Assembly: GCA_026399835.1 (NCBI GenBank)
Contig: JAPLQE010000065.1
Coordinates: 62,001-126,000 of the forward strand
Length of the DNA stretch: 64,000 bases
Origin: Burkholderiales bacterium
GTDB lineage: Bacteria > Pseudomonadota > Gammaproteobacteria > Burkholderiales > Burkholderiaceae_E
Reading direction: 5' to 3'
The notes below the pieces were generated by a model, which searched no databases, was not told the DNA's origin, and worked only from the letters and a program-made list of their open reading frames with translations. Each line of letters begins with the position of its first letter. Position 1 is the first letter of the stretch. Shown in pieces: positions 46,325 to 55,055 of the stretch. The translations under genes and the position numbers were made by a program.

Positions 46325-48292
46325 ATGCACCTTCCTGCCCGCCTTGCCGCCCCCGACCCCTCGAATGCCGAGGTCGGCGTCGCACCTGCCGCAGCGGCGG
46401 GAATGCCCGTCGGCGAAGCCGTGGCGCAGACCCGGGCGTCCGGCCCGTTCGTTCCGGGCAGCGTCCGGGGCGCCCTGGTCTTCGCGCTGGCCGCGCTGCT
46501 CGCCCTCGCGATCGGCATCGCCCTGTTCACGCGGCACAACCTCATCTACCGGGTGCACGACTACGCGATCCTGAACCTCGCGGGCCAGATGCGCGAGCTG
46601 TCGCACGGCATGGGCCTGGACGCGCGCCAGATCGTACGCAACGATGCAGTCCAGGTGGCACCGGCCGAACTGGCGAGGTATCGGGAGAAGCTCGCGCTGC
46701 AGGTCGAGCAGTACGACCGGATCGTGCAGAGCTTCGTCACGCGCGAACTCTCGCCCGACCTGACCGGCCTGGACGATCCGGTCAGCTGCAGCTGGGACCG
46801 TCCGTCGCTGAGTCAGCTCGAGGCGACCGCCGCCGCCTGGCGGGCCGTGCGGGTCGGCGTGGTCCCCGGCACCCTGCCCGACGCGGCGCCCGAGGCGATC
46901 GTCGCTGCGGCGCAGACCCTCGCCCGCGACGACGGGCGCCTGCTGGAGTCGAGCCGTGCGTTGAGCATCGCGTTCAAGCACATGATGCAGCGCAAGCTCG
47001 ACTTCGTGATTCGCGCCCAGGCCGTCGGTGTCGCACTGAGTGCACTGTTCGGATGGGGGGTCTACGTGCTGGTGCGCCGCCACGTACTGCGGCCGCTGGC
47101 GAGCGCCGAGGGGCTCGCCCGCCGCGTGATCGCAGGCGACCTCGGCAGCCAGGTACCGGTCGCCGGCGGCCACGAGATCGCCGCCATCGGCATCGCGCTC
47201 AACCGGCTGTCGCGCCGTATGGAGCTGCTGTTCGCGCTGGCCGAGCGCAGCGCCGGCGGCCTGACCACGGGAGAGCTGCTCGACACGCTGCACGCCGGGC
47301 TCGCCGATCAGGTGCCGCTCGACTTCGTGGCGGTGGCGTTCGCCGAGGACGATGATCCGCGCGGCTGGCTGATGCTGCGCACGACCGGCAGCGGGCCGGC
47401 GGACCTCGCCGACGGGACGCTGCTCGGCGTGCAGGGAGCCGTGCAGCACGCGAGGGCCGAGCTCGAGGCGCGAGGACGGCGTGCAGGCTTCGGGTCGATG
47501 CTGACCCTCGAGCTGCGGATCGGCGGCGGCGACGCTGCGCTGCTGATGTTCGCCGCCCGTGAACCCGGCGCCTACCCCGAGGCGTCGGCCGCGCTGCTGC
47601 GCAACGTGGCCAGCCACGTCCAGGGGCAGCTCGAGCGCACGCTCTCGACCGAGGCCCTGGTGGTCGCGGCCGTCGAGGGGCTCGCCAAGCTGGCCGAGAG
47701 CCGCGATCCGGAGACCGGCGACCACCTGCTGCGGATGAGCCAGTACTCGGCGCTGATCGCCGCCGAGCTCGGCCGCACCGGCCCGCATGCCGGGCGGATC
47801 GACGTGCGCTTCGTCGAGGACCTGCGGCGCTTCGCGCCGATGCACGATATCGGGAAGGTGGGCGTTCCGGATGCGATCCTGCTCAAGCCGGGCCGGCTCA
47901 CCGACGCGGAGCGCGCCGACATGTGCCGTCATCCGACGATCGGCGCCGAGGTGCTGCGCCGCTGCGAAGCACAGATGCAGCAGCGAGGCCGCAGCCTGTT
48001 CCGCATCGGCATCGAGATCGCCGAGGCGCACCACGAGCGCTGGGACGGGACCGGCTATCCGAACGGGACCGCCGCCGAGGCGATCCCGCTGTCGGCCCGC
48101 ATCGTCGCAGTCGCCGACGTGTTCGATGCCCTGACTTCGCGGCGCCCGTACAAGGAAGCGTGGAGCGTCGAGCGGGCGCTGGCCACGATCGATGCCGACT
48201 CGGGCAGCCACTTCGATCCGGACGTGGTCGCCGCGCTGCATCGCACGCTGCCGGAAGTGCTCGAGATCCACGCGCGACACAAGCACGTGTAG
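46325..48292 (+). CDS. Membrane HD-GYP cyclic-di-GMP phosphodiesterase
   Basis: A 655-residue signalling protein. A first membrane helix (about 50-70) is followed by a PilJ/NarX-like sensor region (NLAGQMRELSHGMGLDARQI), a second helix (about 230-250), a HAMP linker, a GAF-like domain (about 310-440) and a C-terminal HD-GYP domain. Catalytic motifs are HDIGKVGVPDAIL (His507, Asp508) and HHERWDGTGYP near residue 570, so the enzyme should degrade cyclic di-GMP. The signal sensed by the periplasmic domain is unknown; nitrate/nitrite-like or pilus-linked sensing are possibilities from domain type only. It follows recG by 133 bases and ends at a strong hairpin. Confidence 0.92.
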   Translation: MHLPARLAAPDPSNAEVGVAPAAAAGMPVGEAVAQTRASGPFVPGSVRGALVFALAALLALAIGIALFTRHNLIYRVHDYAILNLAGQMRELSHGMGLDARQIVRNDAVQVAPAELARYREKLALQVEQYDRIVQSFVTRELSPDLTGLDDPVSCSWDRPSLSQLEATAAAWRAVRVGVVPGTLPDAAPEAIVAAAQTLARDDGRLLESSRALSIAFKHMMQRKLDFVIRAQAVGVALSALFGWGVYVLVRRHVLRPLASAEGLARRVIAGDLGSQVPVAGGHEIAAIGIALNRLSRRMELLFALAERSAGGLTTGELLDTLHAGLADQVPLDFVAVAFAEDDDPRGWLMLRTTGSGPADLADGTLLGVQGAVQHARAELEARGRRAGFGSMLTLELRIGGGDAALLMFAAREPGAYPEASAALLRNVASHVQGQLERTLSTEALVVAAVEGLAKLAESRDPETGDHLLRMSQYSALIAAELGRTGPHAGRIDVRFVEDLRRFAPMHDIGKVGVPDAILLKPGRLTDAERADMCRHPTIGAEVLRRCEAQMQQRGRSLFRIGIEIAEAHHERWDGTGYPNGTAAEAIPLSARIVAVADVFDALTSRRPYKEAWSVERALATIDADSGSHFDPDVVAALHRTLPEVLEIHARHKHV

Positions 48293-48300
48293 CCGTCGCA

Positions 48301-48324
48301 CACCGCCCCGTCCGCGGGGCGGTG
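48301..48324. terminator. Bidirectional hairpin between converging genes
   Basis: CACCGCCCC (48301-48309) pairs with GGGGCGGTG (48316-48324) around six bases. It lies exactly between the stops of the HD-GYP gene (48292, plus) and the CMD-family gene (48329, minus), so it can serve both. Confidence 0.65.
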
Positions 48325-48328
48325 CCGT

Positions 48329-48868
48329 TCAGTGCGCCTCAGGCTCGACGCCGAGCGCCACCAGCACGCGCGAGACCATGTTGTAGGCCGCGACGACCGT
48401 GACCAGCTCGAAGGCCTGGCGGTCGTCGGGCAGCGCCGCGCGCACCGCCGCGAAGGTCGCGTCGGCGACCTGCACGTTGCGGGTCATCTCGAAGGTCAGC
48501 GCCAGCGCGGCCCGCTCGGCCGCATCGAAGAGCGTCGCGTCGCGCGAGGCGGCGAGCGGCTCGCGCATCGCGGCGAGCTGCGCCTCGCTGCCGCCGGCCT
48601 GCACGAAGAGGGGCGCATGATGGCCCCATTCGTACTCGGCACCGTTGAGCACCGCGACCACGCACATCGCGAGTTCCTTGAGCTTCGGCGACAGCGCCAG
48701 GTCGCCGCGCACGGCGCCCATCATCCGGTTCCAGCCCATCGCCACCGGCGGGCTGTGCAGCAGCATGCGATCGAGGTTGAGCAGGGTCCCGCCGCGGCGC
48801 GCGCGCACCGCGTCGACGATCTCGCGCGGCTCGACGATGTCGCTGGGAATGTACGGGAGACGGGCCAT
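48329..48868 (-). CDS. Carboxymuconolactone decarboxylase family protein
   Basis: A 179-residue CMD-domain protein. The core includes LKELAMCVVAVLNGAEYEWGHH and AERAALALTFEMTRN, which give the helical fold. The EYEWGHH segment replaces the CxxC seen in AhpD, so peroxidase activity through a redox cysteine pair is not expected; a lactonase- or dehydrogenase-like role is open. The ATG at 48868 is used; an upstream in-frame start would extend into the neighbouring promoter. It is divergent from the canonical oxyR with 94 bases between, so peroxide control is possible. The substrate is unknown. Confidence 0.85.
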   Translation of the reverse strand: MARLPYIPSDIVEPREIVDAVRARRGGTLLNLDRMLLHSPPVAMGWNRMMGAVRGDLALSPKLKELAMCVVAVLNGAEYEWGHHAPLFVQAGGSEAQLAAMREPLAASRDATLFDAAERAALALTFEMTRNVQVADATFAAVRAALPDDRQAFELVTVVAAYNMVSRVLVALGVEPEAH

Positions 48869-48962
48869 CGGCACTCCGGAAGTGAGGCGTTCAACGGGCG
48901 GCATGATTGCACATCGCGAGCCCGCGGCGGGCGCCGCGGAGGCGGCTGCTAGAATCGGCCGC

Positions 48963-49988
48963 ATGACGCTCACCGAGCTCAAGTACATCGTCGCGGTCGC
49001 GCGCGAGCGCCACTTCGGACGGGCTGCGGAAGCCTGTCACGTGAGCCAGCCGACGCTGTCGGTCGCGATCCGCAAGCTCGAGGACGAGCTCGGCGTCTCG
49101 CTGTTCGAGCGCGGCGGGGCCGAGGTGAGCGTGACCCCGGTCGGCCTGCAGATCGTCGAGCAGGCCCAGCGCGTGCTCGACGAGACCGCGACGCTGCGCG
49201 AGATCGCCGCGAAGGGCCGCGATCCGCTCGCCGGCGCGCTGCGCGTCGGCGTGATCTGCACGATCGGCCCGTACCTGCTGCCGCTGATGATGCGACGCAT
49301 GATCGAGGATGCGCCGCAGATGCCGCTGCTGCTGCAGGAGGACTACACCGTCCGGCTGCTCGAGCTGCTGCGCCAGGGCGACGTCGACGTGGCGATCCTC
49401 TCCGAGCCGTTCCCGGACCAGGGCTTCGCGACCTGCCCGCTCTACCAGGAACCCCTGGTCGTCGCCGTGCCGCGCGCCCATCCCTGGGCGCAGCGGCCCT
49501 CCGTGCCCGCGAGCGAGCTCAAGCGCCAGACGATGCTGCTGCTCGGCACCGGCCACTGCTTTCGCGATCGGGTGCTCGACGTCTGTCCCGACCCGTCGCG
49601 GTATTCGCAGGCCAGCGCCGGCATCCAGAAGACCTTCGAGGGCTCGTCGCTCGAGACCATCCGCCACATGGTGGCCTCGGGCATCGGCATCACCGTGCTG
49701 CCCTGGCTGGCCCAGCCGCCCGAGGTGCTCGCAGGCCGCCGGCGCGACGATGGCCTGCTCGCCTACCTGCCGTTCGAGCAGCCGTCGCCCGTGCGCCGCG
49801 TGGTGCTCGCCTGGCGGCGCAGCTTCACCCGGATCGCCGCCGTCGAGGCGGTCCGCGACGCGATCCTGCACTCCGATCTGCCCGGCGTGACCCGGCTCGC
49901 CGAACCGGGCGCGGCCGGGCTGCCGCCGGCGGCGCCCTTCGAGACCCCGGCCCGCGTCGCGCGGACCGTCGCGCTCGCCGTCCGCTGA
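48963..49988 (+). CDS. oxyR: OxyR hydrogen peroxide-sensing LysR regulator
   Basis: A 341-residue OxyR. The helix-turn-helix is HFGRAAEACHVSQPTLSVAI. The redox pair is Cys199 and Cys208 in GTGHCFRDRVLDVCPD, exactly the E. coli positions. FEGSSLETIRHMVASGIGITVLP matches the family effector domain. A -10-like TAGAAT (48950-48955) sits only seven bases before the ATG. A C-terminal extension of about 35 residues (after AILHSDLPG) is unusual. Its placement downstream of recG fits a canonical betaproteobacterial oxyR, making this the likely global regulator, with the 15148-16080 copy a paralogue. Confidence 0.93.
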   Translation: MTLTELKYIVAVARERHFGRAAEACHVSQPTLSVAIRKLEDELGVSLFERGGAEVSVTPVGLQIVEQAQRVLDETATLREIAAKGRDPLAGALRVGVICTIGPYLLPLMMRRMIEDAPQMPLLLQEDYTVRLLELLRQGDVDVAILSEPFPDQGFATCPLYQEPLVVAVPRAHPWAQRPSVPASELKRQTMLLLGTGHCFRDRVLDVCPDPSRYSQASAGIQKTFEGSSLETIRHMVASGIGITVLPWLAQPPEVLAGRRRDDGLLAYLPFEQPSPVRRVVLAWRRSFTRIAAVEAVRDAILHSDLPGVTRLAEPGAAGLPPAAPFETPARVARTVALAVR

Positions 49989-50028
49989 GCCGCATCCGCT
50001 GCGCCCATTGCCTGTCGAGTCCATCGCC

Positions 50029-50946
50029 ATGACCACTGCCCGACCCGACTACCTCACCGTCGACGCCACCATCGGCCGCACGCCGCTGGTCAGACTGCAG
50101 CGCATTCCCGGCGCGGCCCAGGCTGCCCGCGGCAATGTGATCCTCGGCAAGATGGAAGGCAACAACCCGGCCGGCTCGGTCAAGGACCGACCGGCGCTCG
50201 CGATGATCGTGCGGGCCGAGGCCCGCGGCGAGATCCGGCCCGGCGACACGCTGATCGAGGCCACCTCGGGCAACACCGGCATCGCGCTGGCGATGGCCGC
50301 CGCGATCCGCGGCTACCGGATGGTGCTGATCATGCCGGACAACCTGTCGGTCGAGCGGCGGGTGTCGATGAAGGCCTACGGCGCCGAGCTCATCCTGGTG
50401 ACCAAGGCCGAAGGGATGGAGGGCGCGCGCGATCTGGCGATGCGGATGCAGGCCGAGGGCCGCGGCCGGGTGCTCGACCAGTTCGCCAACGACGACAACT
50501 GGGCAGCGCACTACGACACCACCGGCCCCGAGATCTGGCAGGACACCGCTGGCCAGGTCACCCACTTCGTGTCGGCGATGGGCACCACCGGCACGATCAC
50601 CGGCGTCTCGCGCTACCTCAAGGAGCGCTCGAAGGACGTGGTGATCGTCGGCGCGCAGCCCACCGACGGCTCGTCGATCCCCGGCATCCGCAAGTGGCCC
50701 GAGGCCTACGTGCCCGGCATCCGCCGGCACGCGATCATCGACCGCACCGAGGAGGTCGCGCAGGCCGACGCCGAGGCGATGGCCCGCCGGCTCGCGGTCG
50801 AGGAGGGCCTCTTCTGCGGCCCGTCGGCGGCCGGCGCCTGCTGCATCGCGCTGCGCATCGCCGAGGAGGTCGAGGGCGCGACCATCGTCTTCATCGTCTG
50901 CGATCGCGGCGACCGCTACCTGTCGACCGGCGTGTTTCCCGCGTGA
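50029..50946 (+). CDS. cysM: Cysteine synthase B
   Basis: A 305-residue PLP enzyme that makes cysteine from O-acetylserine and sulfide or thiosulfate. The PLP lysine is Lys52 in NNPAGSVKDRPA; the phosphate-cup loop is EATSGNTGIALAM; MGTTGTITGVSRYLKE and the C-terminal GLFCGPSAAGA match the family. CysM rather than CysK is indicated by the length and the internal MEGNNPAGSVKDR context. An in-frame TTG at 50008 would add seven residues; the ATG is preferred. It overlaps the downstream EamA transporter gene (GTGA). Confidence 0.93.
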   Translation: MTTARPDYLTVDATIGRTPLVRLQRIPGAAQAARGNVILGKMEGNNPAGSVKDRPALAMIVRAEARGEIRPGDTLIEATSGNTGIALAMAAAIRGYRMVLIMPDNLSVERRVSMKAYGAELILVTKAEGMEGARDLAMRMQAEGRGRVLDQFANDDNWAAHYDTTGPEIWQDTAGQVTHFVSAMGTTGTITGVSRYLKERSKDVVIVGAQPTDGSSIPGIRKWPEAYVPGIRRHAIIDRTEEVAQADAEAMARRLAVEEGLFCGPSAAGACCIALRIAEEVEGATIVFIVCDRGDRYLSTGVFPA

Positions 50947-51827
50947 GCAGCAGCGGCGACGCGACGGCCGACGCCCGTCGCCGCGTGCTCGCCGGCATCG
51001 GCCTGGCGGTCGCTGCCAGCGCCTCCTTCGCGGTGCTCGACTCGACGGTCAAGTACCTGACGCAGACCTATCCGTCGCCGCTGGTGGCCTGGGGGCGCTA
51101 CGCGTTCCACGTCGCGCTGATGGCGCTGCTGCTCGCGCCCCGACGCGGCCTGTCGCTGCTGTCGACCCGCCGGCCCGCGCTCCAGGTGGCGCGCGGCGTG
51201 TTCCTCGGCATGTCGTCGATCACCTTCTTCGGCGCGCTGGCGACGATGCCGCAGGCCGAGGCGACCGCGCTGATCGCGACCTCGCCGATCCTGGTGACCG
51301 TCGTCGCGGTGCGCTGGCTCGGGGAACGCGCCCCGCGCGGCACCTGGGTCGCGCTCGCCGCGAGCTTCGCGGGCGTGATGCTGATCATCCGGCCGGGGTC
51401 CTCGCTGTTCGGCATCTCGGCGCTGCTGCCGCTGCTGGCGGCGGTGTTCGCGGCCGGCTATTCGCTGCTCACCCGACGGCTCGCCGGCGTCGACGACGGT
51501 GTCTCGACGCTGTTCATCGGCGGTCTGGTCGCGACGGTGCTGCTCTCCGGGCTGGTGCCGATCTACTGGATGCCGCCGGTGTCGTGGTGGCACGTGCTGC
51601 TGCTGGTGTTCGCGGGGCTGGTCGGCGCGGGCGGCCACCTGCTGCTGGTCCGGGCCTACGAGCGTGCCAACGCATCGACGCTCGCGCCGTACACCTACAT
51701 GCACACAGTCGCGGCACTGGGCACCGGCTGGCTGGTGTTCGGCACCTTCCCCGATGTCCCGGCGCTCGCGGGCATGGCGCTGATCGTCGCCACCGGCGTG
51801 GTGATGGCGCTGTCCCGCCGGAACTAG
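50943..51827 (+). CDS. EamA/DMT-family membrane transporter
   Basis: A 294-residue protein with about ten hydrophobic helices in two EamA repeats, of the drug/metabolite transporter superfamily. It starts at GTG overlapping the cysM stop (GTGA), which suggests a shared role, for example export of cysteine or a related thiol, as some EamA proteins do (YdeD-like). That substrate is inference from position. Its TAG stop and the TAG stop of mltB on the opposite strand share the palindrome CTAG (51824-51827). Confidence 0.88.
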   Translation: MSSSGDATADARRRVLAGIGLAVAASASFAVLDSTVKYLTQTYPSPLVAWGRYAFHVALMALLLAPRRGLSLLSTRRPALQVARGVFLGMSSITFFGALATMPQAEATALIATSPILVTVVAVRWLGERAPRGTWVALAASFAGVMLIIRPGSSLFGISALLPLLAAVFAAGYSLLTRRLAGVDDGVSTLFIGGLVATVLLSGLVPIYWMPPVSWWHVLLLVFAGLVGAGGHLLLVRAYERANASTLAPYTYMHTVAALGTGWLVFGTFPDVPALAGMALIVATGVVMALSRRN

Positions 51828-53014
51828 TCGCGGGCCCGGGCCTGCGCGGGCGGCATCGCCTCGCGCAGGGCGCGAGCCAGGTCGATCACCGCCATCGCAT
51901 AGAAGTACGAGCGGTTGTAGCGGGTCACGACCCAGAAGTTGGTGGCGCCCAGCACGTAGTGCGTGGTGTCGTCGCCGTTGGGCAGGTCGATCAGCGACAG
52001 CTTCTCGCCGACCGGGATCTCCTGCGGGCTGGTCACGCCGAGCTCGGCCAGCTCCAGGGTGCCGAGCTTCGGCGGGATGCCGGCCTCGATCGCCGGCTTC
52101 GCACGGATCTCGTCCTCCACGGTCGCGGAGAAATGCGTCGGTCCGCCGGTCTGCCAGCCGTGGTTGGCGAGGAAGCTCGCCACGCTTCCGATCGCATCGG
52201 CGGGGCTGCCGCGCAGGTCGATCCGGCCGTCGCCGTCGAAGTCGACCGCGTGTCGCCGGATGCTCGCGGGCATGAACTGAGGCAGGCCGATCGCCCCGGC
52301 GAAGGAGCCGCGCCAGTCGAGCGGATCGAAGCCCGCGTCGCGCGCGAGCAGCAGGTACTGCTCGAGTTCCTCGCGGAAGTACGCGGCGCGTCGCGGGTAG
52401 TCGAAGCTCAGCGTCGTCAGCGCGTCCATCACGCGGAAGTCGCCGGTGTTGCGGCCGTAGATCGTCTCCACGCCGATGATCGAGACCAGGATCTCTTCCG
52501 GGATGCCGAAGCGCTGCGCGGCGCGCCGCACGGCGTCGGCGTTCGAGGTCCAGAACCGCAGTCCCTCGCGGATGCGCACCGGCTCGACGAAGCGCGCGCG
52601 GTAGGCGATCCACGAGCGCCTGAAGCCGGGCGGCGCCGGCTGCATCAGCCGGATCGCGATGTCGGAGCTTCGGGTGCGCCCGAAGGTGGCGAGCAGCGCC
52701 GCCTCGTCGAAGCCGTGCCGCTCGACCATCTCGCGGACGAACTCGCGAACCTCGGCGCGGCCGGGGTAATCGGCGGCCACCGTGGCCGGACCGGTCGGCT
52801 TCGGGCGCGCCGCTGCGGGCTTGGCATCCGGCTTCGCTGCCGACTTCGCGGCCGGCGTCGAAGCGGGTCGCGTGCCGGACGTCTTGGCCGTGCCCGGCTC
52901 GGCCGCCACCGCCGTGGCCGGCACGAGGCACGGCAGGCCGACGAGGGCGGCTGCCAGCAGCAGCGTCGCGACGGCCGGTCGGCGGAGTTGGAAGGGGCGG
53001 GAGGCTCGCGTCAT
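51824..53014 (-). CDS. mltB: Membrane-bound lytic murein transglycosylase B
   Basis: A 396-residue MltB-type enzyme that cleaves peptidoglycan glycan strands to 1,6-anhydro products. A signal sequence (about 12-38) is followed by an Ala/Lys/Pro-rich linker (38-80). The catalytic Glu183 is in GVETIYGRNTG. Other motifs are SFAGAIGLPQFMPAS and DFDGDGRIDLRGSPADAIGS (an EF-hand-like turn). LPCLV resembles an imperfect lipobox, so lipid anchoring is uncertain. Its ATG overlaps the stop of the transglutaminase gene (ATGA), extending the moxR operon into cell-wall turnover. Confidence 0.93.
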   Translation of the reverse strand: MTRASRPFQLRRPAVATLLLAAALVGLPCLVPATAVAAEPGTAKTSGTRPASTPAAKSAAKPDAKPAAARPKPTGPATVAADYPGRAEVREFVREMVERHGFDEAALLATFGRTRSSDIAIRLMQPAPPGFRRSWIAYRARFVEPVRIREGLRFWTSNADAVRRAAQRFGIPEEILVSIIGVETIYGRNTGDFRVMDALTTLSFDYPRRAAYFREELEQYLLLARDAGFDPLDWRGSFAGAIGLPQFMPASIRRHAVDFDGDGRIDLRGSPADAIGSVASFLANHGWQTGGPTHFSATVEDEIRAKPAIEAGIPPKLGTLELAELGVTSPQEIPVGEKLSLIDLPNGDDTTHYVLGATNFWVVTRYNRSYFYAMAVIDLARALREAMPPAQARARD

Positions 53015-55047
53015 CGTGGCTTGAAGGCATCGACCAGATGCCGCAGGTGGCGGACACGCTCGGGCGTGGCGGTGTCGGGATCGTAGCGCAGCCGGTTGTA
53101 GCTCGCGACGATGTCCCGCGCGAGTGCCGCCTCGGACGGCTCGAGCAGTCGGTCGACGCGGTGAAGGTATCGGCTCGCGGTCTCGTCACGGGCGCGCGGC
53201 GCGCCCAGCGCGGCGAGCCTGTCGCAGAAGCGCGTGTACGCGCGCTCCACCGGGTCGCGCGGGCGGCGTGGCCGCAGGGTGACCAGCGCGACCGCGCCGA
53301 GCGCGAGCGCGAGCATGCTGGCGAGCGCACCGGCCAGCTCGCGCGGATCGGTCGCATCCAGGCCCAGCTTCGAGAGCAGTGCCTGCTGGCGGCTGCGGTC
53401 GTAGTTCAACACCCACTGGTTCCAGCCGTTCGTCAGCGAGTCGAGGGACATCCGCCAGCGCTGCACGAACTCGAGCCCCCCGAGCAGGCCGGGCGCGCCG
53501 ATCGCCGAGCGTCGACCCTGCACGCCTGCCGAGCCGCGCTCGATGCGCTCCGGCGCGACCGCCGCGGTCGGGTCGACGCGGACCCAGCCGCGTCCGGGCA
53601 GCCAGACCTCCGCCCAGGCGTGCGCGTCGGCCTGCCGGACGATCCAGTAGTCGTCGCCCGGGTTGGGCTCGGCGCCCTGGTAGCCGGTGACCACGCGGGC
53701 CGGAATGTCGAGCGCGCGCATGAGTACCACGAAGGCGCTCGAGTAGTGCTCGCAGAAACCCGCACGGGTCTCGAAGAGGAACCGGTCGACCGGGTCGTCC
53801 GCCAGAAGCGGCGGGTCGAGCGTGTAGCGGAAGGCGTTGTCGCGGAACATCGCCAGCGCCCGCTCGACGAGCTTGCCCTCGTCCTGCTCCTCGGTGCGCC
53901 AGCGCGCTGCCATCTCGAGGGTGCGCCGTGCGTGACCCGGAGGCAGCTGGATCCAGTCCTGCAGCGACAGCCGGTTCTCGTTCATGCCGATCGCTGCATC
54001 GAGCCTGGCCGCGCCGTCGTAGCGCAGCCGCGCCACGACCGGGTCGACCGACAGCATGGTGAAGTCCGGCGCGATGCTGACCGCAAGGCCAGGTGCCTGA
54101 GCCATCTCCGACGGCACGTCCAGCGCGAAGAGCCACCGGCGCGAATGCGGCTCGAGCGTGGTGCGGTAGCGCAGCACCCGCGAGTCGGGCGGCACGGCCA
54201 GTGTCGGCGTCGGCGGGTCGGCGAGCTCGCGGCGCACCGGCCGCCAGGTGCGGCCGTCGAAGTGGCCGAGCGTGGGGCCCCGCCAGTACAGGCGGCCCGG
54301 CTCGGGCACCCGGTCGGCGAACTGAACCCTGAACGCCACCTCGTCGTCCTGGGCGAGCTTGGAGATCTGGCCGGGCGACATCGTGTCCGACATCCCGGTG
54401 CGGGCGGTGTGTACGTCTTCGGGCAGGCCCCACAGCGGGCCGCTGATCCGCGGGAACATCACGAACAGCACGGCGGCGATCGGCGCGGCCTGCAGCACCA
54501 GCAGCCCGACGATCCGGAAGCGCCGCCCGATGTCGGCCTCGCGCTGACCGAACTGCATCGTCAGCATCGCCGCGAGCAGCGCGACGACCGCGGCCGCGGT
54601 GACGAGTGCCACCAGGAACGACTGCGAGTGGAAGAAGCCGGTCAGCAGCAGGAAGAAGCACAGGAAGATCACGACGAACAGGTCGCGCCTGGCCCGCATC
54701 TCCATCAGCTTCAGGCCCAGGAACAGTACCAGCAGCGCCACCCCTGCCTCGCGGCCGAGCAAGGTGTCGTACTGCACCAGCACCGCGACCGTACAGGCCA
54801 CCGCGGCGGCCAGGCGCACCGGCGCCCCGGGCAGCCGTGCCCCGGCGAAGATCAGCCCGATCCGCCATGCGAACAGCAGGCCGAAGCCCGCGCTGCACCA
54901 GACCGGCAGCTCCGCGACATGCGGCAGGACGGCGAGCGCGATCGCGCCCATCAGGAACAGCGTGTCGCGGCGCTCGCGCTCCCATTCGCCGCCGAGCGTC
55001 CCGCTCAGGGCGCGCATCGAGAACGACCAGCCGCGGAGGCGTGCCAT
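53011..55047 (-). CDS. TgpA-type membrane transglutaminase-like protein
   Basis: A 678-residue protein. Six or so N-terminal membrane helices (to about 200) precede a periplasmic transglutaminase-core domain with an apparent triad: Cys in AGFCEHYSSAFV (about 431), His in DAHAWAEVWLPG (about 475) and Asp in GWVRVDPTAAV (about 490). One more helix (about 575-595) and a DUF4129-like C-terminal tail follow. P. aeruginosa TgpA of this architecture is essential, but its reaction is unknown. It is third in the moxR-DUF58-tgpA row, a linkage conserved widely. The ATG at 55047 lies eight bases after the DUF58 stop; a later in-frame Met is possible. Confidence 0.9.
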   Translation of the reverse strand: MARLRGWSFSMRALSGTLGGEWERERRDTLFLMGAIALAVLPHVAELPVWCSAGFGLLFAWRIGLIFAGARLPGAPVRLAAAVACTVAVLVQYDTLLGREAGVALLVLFLGLKLMEMRARRDLFVVIFLCFFLLLTGFFHSQSFLVALVTAAAVVALLAAMLTMQFGQREADIGRRFRIVGLLVLQAAPIAAVLFVMFPRISGPLWGLPEDVHTARTGMSDTMSPGQISKLAQDDEVAFRVQFADRVPEPGRLYWRGPTLGHFDGRTWRPVRRELADPPTPTLAVPPDSRVLRYRTTLEPHSRRWLFALDVPSEMAQAPGLAVSIAPDFTMLSVDPVVARLRYDGAARLDAAIGMNENRLSLQDWIQLPPGHARRTLEMAARWRTEEQDEGKLVERALAMFRDNAFRYTLDPPLLADDPVDRFLFETRAGFCEHYSSAFVVLMRALDIPARVVTGYQGAEPNPGDDYWIVRQADAHAWAEVWLPGRGWVRVDPTAAVAPERIERGSAGVQGRRSAIGAPGLLGGLEFVQRWRMSLDSLTNGWNQWVLNYDRSRQQALLSKLGLDATDPRELAGALASMLALALGAVALVTLRPRRPRDPVERAYTRFCDRLAALGAPRARDETASRYLHRVDRLLEPSEAALARDIVASYNRLRYDPDTATPERVRHLRHLVDAFKPR

Positions 55048-55055
55048 GGCGGGTC

